35,245 bases of DNA from Ruminococcus flavefaciens (lineage in GTDB: Bacteria > Bacillota > Clostridia > Oscillospirales > Ruminococcaceae): NCBI GenBank assembly GCA_004554385.1, contig SFMO01000018.1, positions 1 to 35,245 of the forward strand. Reading direction: 5' to 3'. The notes beneath the pieces are model-generated. The model had not been told where the DNA came from. It made no database searches and was given only the letters and a program-made list of their open reading frames with translations. Positions 21,929-29,663 of the stretch are shown piece by piece (position 1 is the stretch's first letter; every line of letters begins with the position of its first letter). Both the position numbers and the translations under genes were made by a program.

Positions 21929-23263
21929 TCAATAGTTTTCTTTGCGTACCTCAAAATAACTCTGAGGGTGGAAGCAGACAGGACATACTTCAGGTGCTTC
22001 CGTACCTATTACAATATGACCGCAGTTTCTGCATTCCCACATTGTAACTCCGCTCTTTCTGAACACTTCCATAGCTTCAACGTTATGCAGCAGTGCACGA
22101 TAACGTTCTTCATGGTGTTTTTCTATTGCTCCTACGCCGCGGAACTGTGCAGCAAGCTCGTGGAAGCCCTCTTCTTCAGCCTCCTTAGCCATTCTCTCAT
22201 ACATATCAGTCCACTCAAAGTTTTCGCCCTCAGCAGCATGAAGCAGATTCTCGGCTGTATCACCTATTCCGCCCAGCGCCTTGAACCAGAGCTTAGCATG
22301 CTCCTTTTCGTTTTCGGCAGTCTGAAGGAAGAGGGCAGCTATCTGCTCATATCCGTTCTTCTTTGCAACAGAAGCGTAGTAGGTATACTTGTTTCTTGCC
22401 TGTGACTCACCTGCAAAGGCTTCAAGAAGATTCTTCTCGGTCTTTGTGCCTGCGTATTTGTTGCCGCCTGACTTTGCAGGAGCAGAGCTTATAAGCTCGA
22501 ATTGGTCAGCACCTACTCCGCAGAGAGGACACTCAAAATCGTCAGGGAGCTTATCGCCGATATACTCGTATCCACAGACAGTACATCTCCAGATAGTCTG
22601 ACCATCAGCAGTAGTTCCAACAGCCACGGCATCACTGTGTCCGCCTGAGACTTTTTCAAAATCCGCCTTGCCGTGCTTGCATATAGGACAGATGAAGTCA
22701 TCAGGGAGCTCATCACCGACATATTCATAGCCGCAGATAACACATCTCCAGATAGTCTGACCGTCAGCAGTTGTGCCCACAGCCTCAGGCTTTGGCTTGA
22801 TATTACTCTGATAATACTCATATGTTGCTGACTGTGCGTCACTGAGCATCTCCATATCGGTCACATCCGCAATAAACATAGTATGAGTTCCAAGGTCAAC
22901 AGTCTGACAGACCGTTCCGGAAATATACGCATTTGTCCCCTTTGTCACTATTAAAGTACCGTTTTCTGCACGTTTACAGTCGGTGAAATCAGCAAATTTG
23001 TCAACATCTCGTCCTGACTGAAAGCCAAAATGCTTGAAAAGTGAAAAATCTGCATCTGTTCCGATAACAGAAGCTGTGAATTTTCCTGTATCCTTTATCA
23101 TATCATGTGTGAAATTTGCCTTTGCCACAGTAAGGCTGACTCTGTTAGGAGTTGAAGTCACCTGCGCCAGTGTATTGGTAATGCAGCCATTATCTCTTCC
23201 GTCACGATTAGCTGTAACAACGAATAGTCCGTAGCTTATTTTGTACATTGCTTTCTTGTCCAT
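21929..23263 (-). CDS. Flavin reductase / double rubredoxin / rubrerythrin / rubredoxin fusion
   Basis: A 444-residue multi-domain redox protein. Residues 1 to about 155: flavoredoxin-type FMN-binding domain (YGLFVVTANRDGRDNGCITNT). 171-203: rubredoxin 1 (CVICGY ... CPICKHG). 224-256: rubredoxin 2 (CTVCGY ... CPLCGVG). About 275-395: rubrerythrin di-iron domain with EAFAGESQARNKY, ENEKEH and EKHHEERY. 409-438: C-terminal rubredoxin-like zinc/iron knuckle (CRNCGH ... CPVCFHP). High-molecular-weight rubredoxins combine the first two modules and rubrerythrins the last two; here one chain could carry NAD(P)H-derived electrons from FMN through rubredoxins to the peroxide-reducing di-iron site. The ATG at 23263 has ACGGAGGTA upstream. 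Assignment of function is inference from domains. Confidence 0.9.
   Translation of the reverse strand: MDKKAMYKISYGLFVVTANRDGRDNGCITNTLAQVTSTPNRVSLTVAKANFTHDMIKDTGKFTASVIGTDADFSLFKHFGFQSGRDVDKFADFTDCKRAENGTLIVTKGTNAYISGTVCQTVDLGTHTMFIADVTDMEMLSDAQSATYEYYQSNIKPKPEAVGTTADGQTIWRCVICGYEYVGDELPDDFICPICKHGKADFEKVSGGHSDAVAVGTTADGQTIWRCTVCGYEYIGDKLPDDFECPLCGVGADQFELISSAPAKSGGNKYAGTKTEKNLLEAFAGESQARNKYTYYASVAKKNGYEQIAALFLQTAENEKEHAKLWFKALGGIGDTAENLLHAAEGENFEWTDMYERMAKEAEEEGFHELAAQFRGVGAIEKHHEERYRALLHNVEAMEVFRKSGVTMWECRNCGHIVIGTEAPEVCPVCFHPQSYFEVRKENY
22496..22783 (-). repeat. Tandem internal duplication coding for two rubredoxin domains
   Basis: Residues 161-203 and 214-256 of the fusion protein are near copies (both open AVGTTADGQTIWRC and share GDELPDDF/GDKLPDDF). 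At the DNA level, copy 1 (22655-22783) and copy 2 (22496-22624) still match over long stretches, indicating a fairly recent in-frame duplication with a period of 159 bases. Confidence 0.85.
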
Positions 23264-23320
23264 GGTAAATACCTCCGTTTTTAGAATATGAGCCGAATCC
23301 ATACAGCACATCATACTATG

Positions 23321-23349
23321 ATTTTACCAAATCTCTTCCAACATGTCAA
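23321..23349 (-). promoter_or_regulatory. Promoter of the flavin reductase-rubrerythrin gene
   Basis: On the minus strand: TTGACA (23344-23349), a 17-base spacer, TAAAAT (23321-23326). I do not see a clear PerR-type box in the 58-base leader. Confidence 0.78.
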
Positions 23350-23375
23350 GCACATTTTGTGAACATTTTATCTTC

Positions 23376-23403
23376 TTGACATTTTCAGCAAAAGTGGTAT
23401 AAT
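23376..23403 (+). promoter_or_regulatory. Promoter of the thiamine operon
   Basis: TTGACA (23376-23381), a 16-base spacer, TATAAT (23398-23403), directly before the TPP riboswitch. Confidence 0.82.
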
Positions 23404-23498
23404 AAGTATGAAAAAGGGAGCTTGTGAACAGGCTGAGAGGGAGTTGTAAACTCCGACCTTACCTGATTTGGATAATGCCAACGGAGGGAAATACTTAT
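23402..23498 (+). promoter_or_regulatory. TPP riboswitch (THI element)
   Basis: The conserved thi-box parts are all present: stem P1 ATAAGTAT/ATACTTAT (23402-23409 with 23491-23498), the CTGAGA core (23433-23438), the ACCTGAT and GGATAATGCCAACGGAGGGA segments (23461-23489), and a variable P3 stem GGAGT/ACTCC. It senses thiamine pyrophosphate. Here it precedes an intrinsic terminator, so TPP binding probably stops transcription into thiD-cytX-thiC. The transcription start may lie inside or just before P1, because the -10 overlaps its left edge. Confidence 0.96.
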
Positions 23499-23505
23499 GC
23501 AGAAT

Positions 23506-23536
23506 AGGTGTGTCTCTTTGCGGGCGCACCTTTTTC
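23506..23536 (+). terminator. Riboswitch-controlled terminator
   Basis: Stem AGGTGTGTC/GGGCGCACCT (23506-23514 with 23523-23531, G-U pairs included) is followed by T5. After it, 23537-23744 is a roughly 200-bp untranslated stretch, GC-richer than the surroundings, with a GCAGCG/CGCTGC hairpin and no recognisable gene. Confidence 0.8.
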
Positions 23537-23744
23537 AATTTTTCAACAGCGTCACTCACCTGATGAAAGCTCTGTACAGGCTATGCAGACTCGCGGATAC
23601 ATACTCTCCCCTGCCGATCAGCTTTGCCGCGGAGAAAGGGTGCAGCGTCACGCTGCGCGGGACACCGGGGGCACCACCTTGTCTCGCTTTACAAAATTAA
23701 TGCTGGGGCAATAAGCCCGAAATCACTGCAAAGGAGAAATGAAT

Positions 23745-24551
23745 ATGAAAACAGCATTAACGATCGCAGGAAGTGACTCCTGCGGAGGCGCCGGCATTCA
23801 GGCGGACATGAAGACCATGACCATGAATGGTGTTTTTGCCATGAGCGCGATAACCGCTCTTACTGCGCAAAACACGACCGGCGTAACAGGTATTATGGAG
23901 GTAACGCCTGAATTCTTAGCCATGCAGCTTGACGCTGTGTTTACGGACATCCGTCCTGACGCAGTAAAAACCGGCATGTTTTCCTCTGACAAGCTAATAT
24001 GCACCATTGCTGCCAAACTCCGTGAATACAATGCGGATAACATTGTAGTTGACCCTGTTATGGTAGCTACAAGCGGCTCAAAGCTCATCGCAGACGAGGC
24101 TGTTGAAACTCTGAAATCAGAGCTTCTCCCCATTGCAACAGTCGTTACACCTAATATCCCAGAAGCCGAGATACTGGCTGATATGAAAATAGCTTCACAG
24201 GACGACATGGTAAAGGCAGCAAAAGTAATCGGCGAGAAATTCGGCTGCGCAGTGCTCTGCAAGGGAGGTCACAGTCTCAGTGACGCAAATGACCTTCTCT
24301 GGGATAACGGCAGCACAAAATGGTTCAACGGCAAACGTATAGATAATCCCAATACTCACGGCACAGGCTGCACTCTTTCAAGTGCCATTGCATCAAATCT
24401 CGCAAAGGGCTTCACACTTGAGCATTCCGTTGAACGTGCAAAGGACTATATCTCGGGCGCTCTTGCTGCAATGCTGGACCTCGGTAAAGGCAGCGGTCCT
24501 ATGAATCACGCCTTCGCACTCTCCGGAGAGTTTGCAAAGGAGGCAGACTGA
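23745..24551 (+). CDS. thiD: Hydroxymethylpyrimidine/phosphomethylpyrimidine kinase ThiD
   Basis: ThiD phosphorylates HMP and HMP-P to HMP-PP, the pyrimidine half of thiamine. The 268-residue product opens MKTALTIAGSDSCGGAGIQADMKT, the ribokinase-superfamily ThiD signature. It carries DAVKTGM, VVDPVMVATSG, TPNIPEAE and a GTGCTLSSAIASNLAKG anion-hole motif. I chose the ATG at 23745, with AAAGGAG 8 bases upstream; an in-frame ATG at 23739 is only 2 bases from it. It overlaps cytX by 1 base. Confidence 0.95.
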   Translation: MKTALTIAGSDSCGGAGIQADMKTMTMNGVFAMSAITALTAQNTTGVTGIMEVTPEFLAMQLDAVFTDIRPDAVKTGMFSSDKLICTIAAKLREYNADNIVVDPVMVATSGSKLIADEAVETLKSELLPIATVVTPNIPEAEILADMKIASQDDMVKAAKVIGEKFGCAVLCKGGHSLSDANDLLWDNGSTKWFNGKRIDNPNTHGTGCTLSSAIASNLAKGFTLEHSVERAKDYISGALAAMLDLGKGSGPMNHAFALSGEFAKEAD

Positions 24552-25720
24552 TGGAACAGAAGCGCACCTCCGTTTATGAAAACGGTCTTATCTGGTTCGG
24601 CGCCGGAGTTTCCATTGCCGAAATAATCACAGGTACATATTTTGCACCTCTGGGCTTCGGAAAAGGTCTTATTGCTGTTATAATCGGTCATATCATCGGC
24701 TGCACCATGCTTTTCCTTGCAGGCCTTATCGGCGGAAAAGCCCGCAGAAGCGCTATGGAGACCGTTAAAATGAGCTTCGGAAGCAAGGGCGGTATATTCT
24801 TTTCTGTTCTCAATGTTCTTCAGCTCGTCGGCTGGACAGCTATTATGATATATGACGGTGCACTTGCCGCAAACGGTATTTTCGACGCAGGTAAATGGAT
24901 ATGGTGTCTCGTCATCGGCGGACTTATTATACTCTGGATCCTCATCGGTATAAAAAATCTCGGAAAGATCAATACCGTCGCAATGGCAGCGCTTTTCATA
25001 CTCACTCTCATACTCTGCAAGGTAATATTCTTCGATGGCAGTGAGCTGCCGATTTCTGAGGAGAGCATGAGCTTCGGAGCCGCTGTTGAGCTTTCTGTGG
25101 CAATGCCCCTGTCGTGGCTGCCGCTTATCAGCGACTACACAAGAGAAGCCGAAAAGCCTGTGGCTGCAACAGCTGTAAGTGCTTTGGTATACGGCATAAT
25201 AAGCTGCTGGATGTATGCAATCGGAATGGGTGCTGCAATATTCACAGCAGAATCAGACATAGCTCAGATAATGGTAAAGGCAGGTCTTGGAATCGCAGGT
25301 CTCCTTATCGTTGTATTCTCAACAGTCACAACCACATTCCTTGACGCATACTCGGCAGGTATCTCTGGAGAGTCAATACTTTCAAAGCTCAGGGGCAAAT
25401 GGGTAGCTGTTGCAGCCGCCGTTATCGGCACCGTAGGCGCTATCCTCTTCCCTATGGACGATATAACAAACTTCCTGTATCTTATCGGCTCAGTATTTGC
25501 ACCTATGATAGCCGTTCAGATAGCGGATTACTTCATTCTTAAAAAGGACAGCTCTGATAAGAGCTTCGACATAATTAGCTGTATCGTATGGGTGCTCGGT
25601 TTTGTGCTCTACAGGGTACTTATGAGGGTGGATATTCCCGTTGGAAACACTCTGCCCGATATGGCAGCAACGATCATAATGTGCGTTGCTGCAAAGAAAA
25701 TATTCAGTAAAAAAGCTTGA
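24551..25720 (+). CDS. cytX: Putative hydroxymethylpyrimidine transporter CytX (NCS1 family)
   Basis: This 389-residue integral membrane permease has about 12 hydrophobic segments. Features of NCS1 cytosine/purine permeases are seen near the N-terminus (WFGAGVSIAEIITGTYFAPLG). Also present are SWLPLISDYTREA, typical of CytX, and FLDAYSAGISGES. In many bacteria CytX genes sit under TPP riboswitches and are assigned to HMP uptake; the same context holds here between thiD and thiC. Its ATG overlaps the thiD stop codon by 1 base (TGATG). Confidence 0.92.
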   Translation: MEQKRTSVYENGLIWFGAGVSIAEIITGTYFAPLGFGKGLIAVIIGHIIGCTMLFLAGLIGGKARRSAMETVKMSFGSKGGIFFSVLNVLQLVGWTAIMIYDGALAANGIFDAGKWIWCLVIGGLIILWILIGIKNLGKINTVAMAALFILTLILCKVIFFDGSELPISEESMSFGAAVELSVAMPLSWLPLISDYTREAEKPVAATAVSALVYGIISCWMYAIGMGAAIFTAESDIAQIMVKAGLGIAGLLIVVFSTVTTTFLDAYSAGISGESILSKLRGKWVAVAAAVIGTVGAILFPMDDITNFLYLIGSVFAPMIAVQIADYFILKKDSSDKSFDIISCIVWVLGFVLYRVLMRVDIPVGNTLPDMAATIIMCVAAKKIFSKKA

Positions 25721-25723
25721 TAA

Positions 25724-25761
25724 ACAGCTGAGAGCCGCAGTCTGAAAATGCACTCAGCTGT
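25724..25761 (+). repeat. Hairpin between cytX and thiC
   Basis: A 9-bp perfect stem ACAGCTGAG/CTCAGCTGT with a 20-base loop begins 4 bases after the cytX stop. It has no T-run, so it is more likely an mRNA stability or processing structure than a terminator. It contains CTGAGAG, but the rest of a thi-box is absent. Confidence 0.6.
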
Positions 25762-25795
25762 GGTTCCTCAGCTTCGATTTTGGAGGAAATATAAA

Positions 25796-27109
25796 ATGAG
25801 AAATTATCATACACAGATGGAAGCGGCAAAAAAAGGAATTATCACTCCCGAAATGGAGATAGTTGCCAAGAAGGAATATATCAGCACGGAGGAGCTCCGT
25901 GAGCTTGTTGCAAAGGGCGAGGTATGTATCCCGTGCAACATTAATCACAAGTCCATATCTCCCGAAGGTATCGGTACAAAAATGCGTACCAAGATAAACG
26001 TTAATCTCGGTATCTCAGGAGACGCAAAGAACTACGACATCGAAATGGAAAAGGTAGACATGGCACTGAAGTTCGGTGCTGAGGCTATCATGGACCTCTC
26101 AAACTATGGCAAGACCAATACATTCCGCAAGGCTCTCATCGAAAAAGCGCCTGCTATGATAGGTACTGTTCCAATGTACGACGCTATCGGTTACCTCGAA
26201 AAGGATCTCCTTGAGATAACAGCAGAGGATTTTCTCCGTGTAGTTCGTGCTTACGCAGAAGAAGGCGTGGACTTCATGACTATTCACGCAGGAATAAACC
26301 GCCGCGCTGTTGAGGCTTTCCGCAGAGAGGGACGCAAAATGAACATCGTTTCCAGAGGCGGATCTCTTCTCTTCGCATGGATGATGATGACAGGAAACGA
26401 AAACCCATTTTACGAGCACTACGACGAGGTGCTCGATATTCTCCGCGAGTACGACTGTACTATCTCTCTCGGTGACGCTCTTCGTCCGGGATGTATCGAC
26501 GACGCTACAGACGCAGGACAGATCTCCGAGCTCATAGAGCTTGGCGCTCTTACCACAAGAGCATGGGAAAAGGACGTACAGGTAATGGTAGAAGGTCCGG
26601 GACACATGGCAATGAACGAAATAGCGGCAAATATGAAGCTTCAGAAGCGTATCTGTCACAACGCTCCTTTCTATGTTCTCGGTCCGCTGGTAACGGATAT
26701 ATTCCCCGGTTATGACCACATCACATCTGCTATCGGCGGTGCTATCGCCGCTTCAAGCGGTGCGGATTTCCTATGCTACGTAACTCCGGCAGAGCACCTT
26801 CGCCTGCCCGATACCAACGACGTTAAGGAAGGTATAATCGCAAGCCTTATTGCCGCACATGCAGCTGACATAGCAAAGGGCATACCTCACGCCACAGACC
26901 GTGATAACGCAATGGCAGAGGCCCGTCATGCTGTTGACTGGGAGAAGATGTTCGACATTGCTGTTGACGGAGAAAAGGCACGTGCTTACTTTGAGAGCAC
27001 TCCCCCCGCTGACAGGCACACCTGCTCTATGTGCGGAAAAATGTGTGCTGTAAGAACAACAAACATGATACTCAACGGCGAAAAGGTAGAATTCTGCTCT
27101 GAAAAATAA
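25796..27109 (+). CDS. thiC: Phosphomethylpyrimidine synthase ThiC
   Basis: ThiC is a radical SAM enzyme that rearranges aminoimidazole ribotide into HMP-P. The 437-residue protein opens MRNYHTQMEAAKKGIITPEM and contains the family segments DFMTIHAG, SRGGSLLFAWMM, VMVEGPGHMAMNEI and APFYVLGPLVTDI. The C-terminal cluster motif reads CSMCGKMC (CX2CX3C), one residue shorter than the CX2CX4C of the Escherichia coli and Bacillus enzymes. I believe this is normal for a clostridial/archaeal subgroup. The start is ATG at 25796 with TGGAGG upstream. It ends the riboswitch operon and is followed 6 bases later by the repeat element at 27116-27228. Confidence 0.96.
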   Translation: MRNYHTQMEAAKKGIITPEMEIVAKKEYISTEELRELVAKGEVCIPCNINHKSISPEGIGTKMRTKINVNLGISGDAKNYDIEMEKVDMALKFGAEAIMDLSNYGKTNTFRKALIEKAPAMIGTVPMYDAIGYLEKDLLEITAEDFLRVVRAYAEEGVDFMTIHAGINRRAVEAFRREGRKMNIVSRGGSLLFAWMMMTGNENPFYEHYDEVLDILREYDCTISLGDALRPGCIDDATDAGQISELIELGALTTRAWEKDVQVMVEGPGHMAMNEIAANMKLQKRICHNAPFYVLGPLVTDIFPGYDHITSAIGGAIAASSGADFLCYVTPAEHLRLPDTNDVKEGIIASLIAAHAADIAKGIPHATDRDNAMAEARHAVDWEKMFDIAVDGEKARAYFESTPPADRHTCSMCGKMCAVRTTNMILNGEKVEFCSEK

Positions 27110-27115
27110 TATCTG

Positions 27116-27228
27116 AGACACACTTAAACGGAGCTTCATCCGACGAAATCGCGGCATAGATCACCGAGCTTTTTTCTTGCTCGGTGATCCGCTTTTTCCG
27201 TTAATGGAGCCGGATAAACGGTGCGTCT
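27116..27228 (+). repeat. Inverted-repeat element, copy A (MITE-like or 3'UTR structure), with terminator-like core
   Basis: Ends AGACACAC (27116-27123) and GTGCGTCT (27221-27228) are 7/8 inverted repeats. Inside are ATCCG/CGGAT (27138-27142 with 27211-27215) and GCG/CGC. The 11-bp perfect core hairpin is GATCACCGAGC/GCTCGGTGATC (27159-27169 with 27179-27189), followed by CGCTTTTTCCGTTAATG. It aligns along its full length with the reverse complement of 32581-32698. It starts 6 bases after the thiC stop and likely ends that transcript. Confidence 0.7.
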
Positions 27229-27302
27229 TTTTTTATAACTAACGTTTATCGCATCAGAAAAACGAAGGCTATTAATCTTTCCCAATTACAACCGCCTTGT
27301 AT

Positions 27303-27352
27303 AAGTGCACAAAACACGCTGTTGATTCATGTTTATTGTGCACTTTTTTTTG
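27303..27352 (+). terminator. Orphan intrinsic terminator-like hairpin
   Basis: AAGTGCACAA (27303-27312) pairs perfectly with TTGTGCACTT (27336-27345), with a run of nine T starting inside the 3' arm. No gene lies between copy A of the repeat and this site, so it may back up thiC termination or end an unseen small RNA. Confidence 0.65.
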
Positions 27353-27379
27353 AAGAAGCGTAAAAATTTCCTGTTTCGC

Positions 27380-27408
27380 TTGATTATTATCTGTTTATGT
27401 GTTATAAT
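27380..27408 (+). promoter_or_regulatory. Promoter of the FAD oxidoreductase-gtrA operon, with leader dyads
   Basis: TTGATT (27380-27385), a 17-base spacer, TATAAT (27403-27408). The leader is about 145 bases. It holds a 16-bp near-palindrome TTACTTATTTAAGTAA (27431-27446) and hairpins TCTCAC/GTGAGA (27459-27474) and CGGAGC/GCTCCG (27518-27534). The last one sits just before the AAAAAGGAG site. The long structured leader suggests post-initiation control, but no known riboswitch is recognised. Confidence 0.72.
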
Positions 27409-27559
27409 GTACTTTATAGTATGACTAATTTTACTTATTTAAGTAAAAAATAAAAATTTCTCACTCATGTGAGAGATGTATGACGTTTTGTTCGTCTAAT
27501 ATTTGTACAGCAGTTTTCGGAGCAAACAGCTCCGTGAAATTAAAAAGGAGTAATTCAAC

Positions 27560-29119
27560 ATGAAAAAAGTCATTATCATCGGCGCAGGACCGGCAGGTCT
27601 TACCGCTGCATATGAGCTCCTCAGAGACGGCTCAGGTGAGTATGATGTTACCGTTCTCGAGGAAACTACTGCTATCGGCGGTATCTCTAAAACTGTAAAC
27701 TACAAGGGCAACCGTATGGATATGGGCGGTCACCGCTTCTTCTCCAAGATCCCCGAGGTCAATCAGTGGTGGAGCGAGATGCTTCCTATGCAGGGTGCGC
27801 CTTCATCGGACGACAGATATCTCAAGAGACACGTAAATGTTGAAGCAGGCGGTCCCGACCCTCAGAAGGAAAACCGCGTAATGCTCAAGAGACGCAGAGT
27901 TTCACGTATCCTCTTCAACGATAAGTTCTACGATTACCCTGTTTCACTCAAGCCCGAAACTATTAAGAACTTCGGTTTTCTTACTACTATGAAGGTAGGC
28001 TTCAGCTACATCGGTGCTGCAATCCACAAGCGTCCCGAGACAAATCTGGAGAATTTCTATATAAACTGCTTCGGTAAGGAGCTCTACTCAATGTTCTTCG
28101 AGTACTACACAGAAAACCTCTGGGGCAGACATCCGAGCGAGATCGATGCTTCATGGGGCGCTCAGCGTACAAAAGGACTTTCTATCGTAGGCATCATCAA
28201 GGACTTCTTCGGCAAGGTTTTCAAGGTAAAGAACCGTAAGGTCAACACATCTCTCATAGAGGAATTCAAGTATCCTAAGCTTGGTCCCGGACAGCTCTGG
28301 GAGGTCACTGCTGATGAGGTCAAGAAACTTGGCGGTCACATAATCATGGAGGCAGCTGTCAAGAAGCTCCATAAAAATGCAGATAATGTGCTCACTGGTG
28401 TTACCTACATCAAGGACGGTCAGGAAGTTGAACTCAGCGGCGACTGCGTTATCTCATCTATGCCTGTCAAGGATCTCGTTGCAGGCATGAACGACGTTCC
28501 CGAGGATGCAGCCCGTATCGCAGCAGGTCTTCCATACCGTGACTATATGACACTTGGTGTTCTCGTTCCGAAGCTCAAGCTCAAGAACAAGACAAATATG
28601 AAGACAGTGGGCAATATCGTGCCTGACTGCTGGGTATATGTTCAGGACAGACGTGTTAAAATGGGACGTTTCCAGATCTACAACAACTGGTCTCCGTACA
28701 TGGTAAAGGACCTCGGTCATACTGTATGGGTCGGTCTTGAATATTTCGTTACAGAGGGCGATAAGTTCTGGAACATGACAGAAGAACAGTTCTCCGATTT
28801 CTGCGTAAAGGAAATGGTAAAGCTTGGTCTTATCGACAGCGCTGACGAAGTAATCGATACACATATGGAAAAGGTAAAGAAGGCTTATCCTGCTTACTTC
28901 GATACCTATGAGGAAATGGACAAGCTCATCAGTTACCTCGACACTATCCCGAATCTCTACTGTGTAGGGCGTAACGGTCAGCACAGATACAACAATATCG
29001 ACCACTCTATGGTAACTTCCTTTGAGGCTGTCAAGGCTATCAAGAGCGGAAGTACTGACAAATCCTCTATCTGGAACGTTAATACAGAAAAGGAATACCA
29101 CGAGGAGAAGCAGAAATAA
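27560..29119 (+). CDS. NAD(P)/FAD-dependent oxidoreductase of the amine oxidase/UDP-galactopyranose mutase-like group
   Basis: A 519-residue flavoprotein. Its N-terminal dinucleotide fold is VIIIGAGPAGLTAAYEL, with a second FAD motif EETTAIGGISKTVNYKGNRMDMGGHRFFSK (cited in parts). C-terminal YCVGRNGQHRYNNIDHSMV resembles the closing FAD contact in UDP-galactopyranose mutase-like proteins. The substrate is unknown. The 1-base overlap with gtrA and the GT-C-like gene that follows point to envelope glycan or polyprenyl-linked sugar metabolism. Many automated annotations call such proteins protoporphyrinogen oxidase; no heme genes are nearby, so I do not use that name. Confidence 0.82.
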   Translation: MKKVIIIGAGPAGLTAAYELLRDGSGEYDVTVLEETTAIGGISKTVNYKGNRMDMGGHRFFSKIPEVNQWWSEMLPMQGAPSSDDRYLKRHVNVEAGGPDPQKENRVMLKRRRVSRILFNDKFYDYPVSLKPETIKNFGFLTTMKVGFSYIGAAIHKRPETNLENFYINCFGKELYSMFFEYYTENLWGRHPSEIDASWGAQRTKGLSIVGIIKDFFGKVFKVKNRKVNTSLIEEFKYPKLGPGQLWEVTADEVKKLGGHIIMEAAVKKLHKNADNVLTGVTYIKDGQEVELSGDCVISSMPVKDLVAGMNDVPEDAARIAAGLPYRDYMTLGVLVPKLKLKNKTNMKTVGNIVPDCWVYVQDRRVKMGRFQIYNNWSPYMVKDLGHTVWVGLEYFVTEGDKFWNMTEEQFSDFCVKEMVKLGLIDSADEVIDTHMEKVKKAYPAYFDTYEEMDKLISYLDTIPNLYCVGRNGQHRYNNIDHSMVTSFEAVKAIKSGSTDKSSIWNVNTEKEYHEEKQK

Positions 29120-29595
29120 TGGACGAGATCAAGCAGATATTCCGCGACAAGCAGTTCAAGAAGCTGTTTGTCGGCGATACGGATAATACTCTGATACAAT
29201 TCTTCCGCTATATCTTTGTAGGCGGTCTTGCAACAGTAGTCGACTGGGGACTTTCCTTCGTACTGTTCAAGTTCGTCTTCGGCGAGAGATTTGCTGTTGC
29301 CGCAAACTCGCTGTCATTCGTGGCAGGTCTTATCGTCAACTACCTTATCAGCACCTTCTGGATATTCAAGACTTCAAACGTCAAGAATAAATTCGTGGAA
29401 TTCCTCGGATTTGCTGCTATCGGTGTTGTAGGTCTCCTTCTTACCATGGGTATCACCAAGGGCTTTGAAGTATGGCTCAGCGATAAAACAAGTGCTTATC
29501 AGATGATAGCAAAGGTGGTTTCAACCGCAGTTTCTTTCCTTTGGAATTTCTTCGCAAGAAAAATACTCCTTTACACTAAAAAGGAAGAAAAATAA
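29119..29595 (+). CDS. GtrA-family membrane protein
   Basis: A 158-residue protein with four hydrophobic segments (YIFVGGLATVVDWGLSFVLFK, FAVAANSLSFVAGLIVNYLIS, FLGFAAIGVVGLLLTMGI, VVSTAVSFLWNFFARKILLY). The GtrA signature FVGGLATVVDWG is followed by NFFARKILLY. GtrA proteins are thought to help move undecaprenyl-phosphate-linked sugars across the membrane. Its ATG overlaps the stop of the oxidoreductase gene by one base (TAATG), so the two are translationally coupled. Confidence 0.9.
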   Translation: MDEIKQIFRDKQFKKLFVGDTDNTLIQFFRYIFVGGLATVVDWGLSFVLFKFVFGERFAVAANSLSFVAGLIVNYLISTFWIFKTSNVKNKFVEFLGFAAIGVVGLLLTMGITKGFEVWLSDKTSAYQMIAKVVSTAVSFLWNFFARKILLYTKKEEK

Positions 29596-29606
29596 AACAA
29601 CTACTA

Positions 29607-29629
29607 TTGGGCGGATTTTATCCGCCCAA
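29607..29629 (+). repeat. Strong hairpin between gtrA and the GT-C-like gene
   Basis: A 9-bp perfect stem TTGGGCGGA/TCCGCCCAA with a 5-base loop is followed by A7, not T, on the plus strand. It therefore does not read as a plus-strand terminator; a stability or processing element is more likely. Confidence 0.6.
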
Positions 29630-29663
29630 AAAAATCTTATCAACATTTAAGGAGCTGATAATA

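Noticed and set aside
25724..25770. Second thi-box suspected between cytX and thiC because of CTGAGAG
   Set aside because: The ACCTGAT and GGATAATGCCA parts are missing; only a simple 9-bp hairpin is present.
26099..26719. 206-codon minus-strand frame inside thiC
   Set aside because: Antisense of a highly conserved gene with strong codon pattern on the plus strand; no binding site or promoter.
29607..29640. Terminator behind gtrA
   Set aside because: The hairpin is strong but is followed by A7 rather than T on the plus strand; the next gene likely stays in the same operon.
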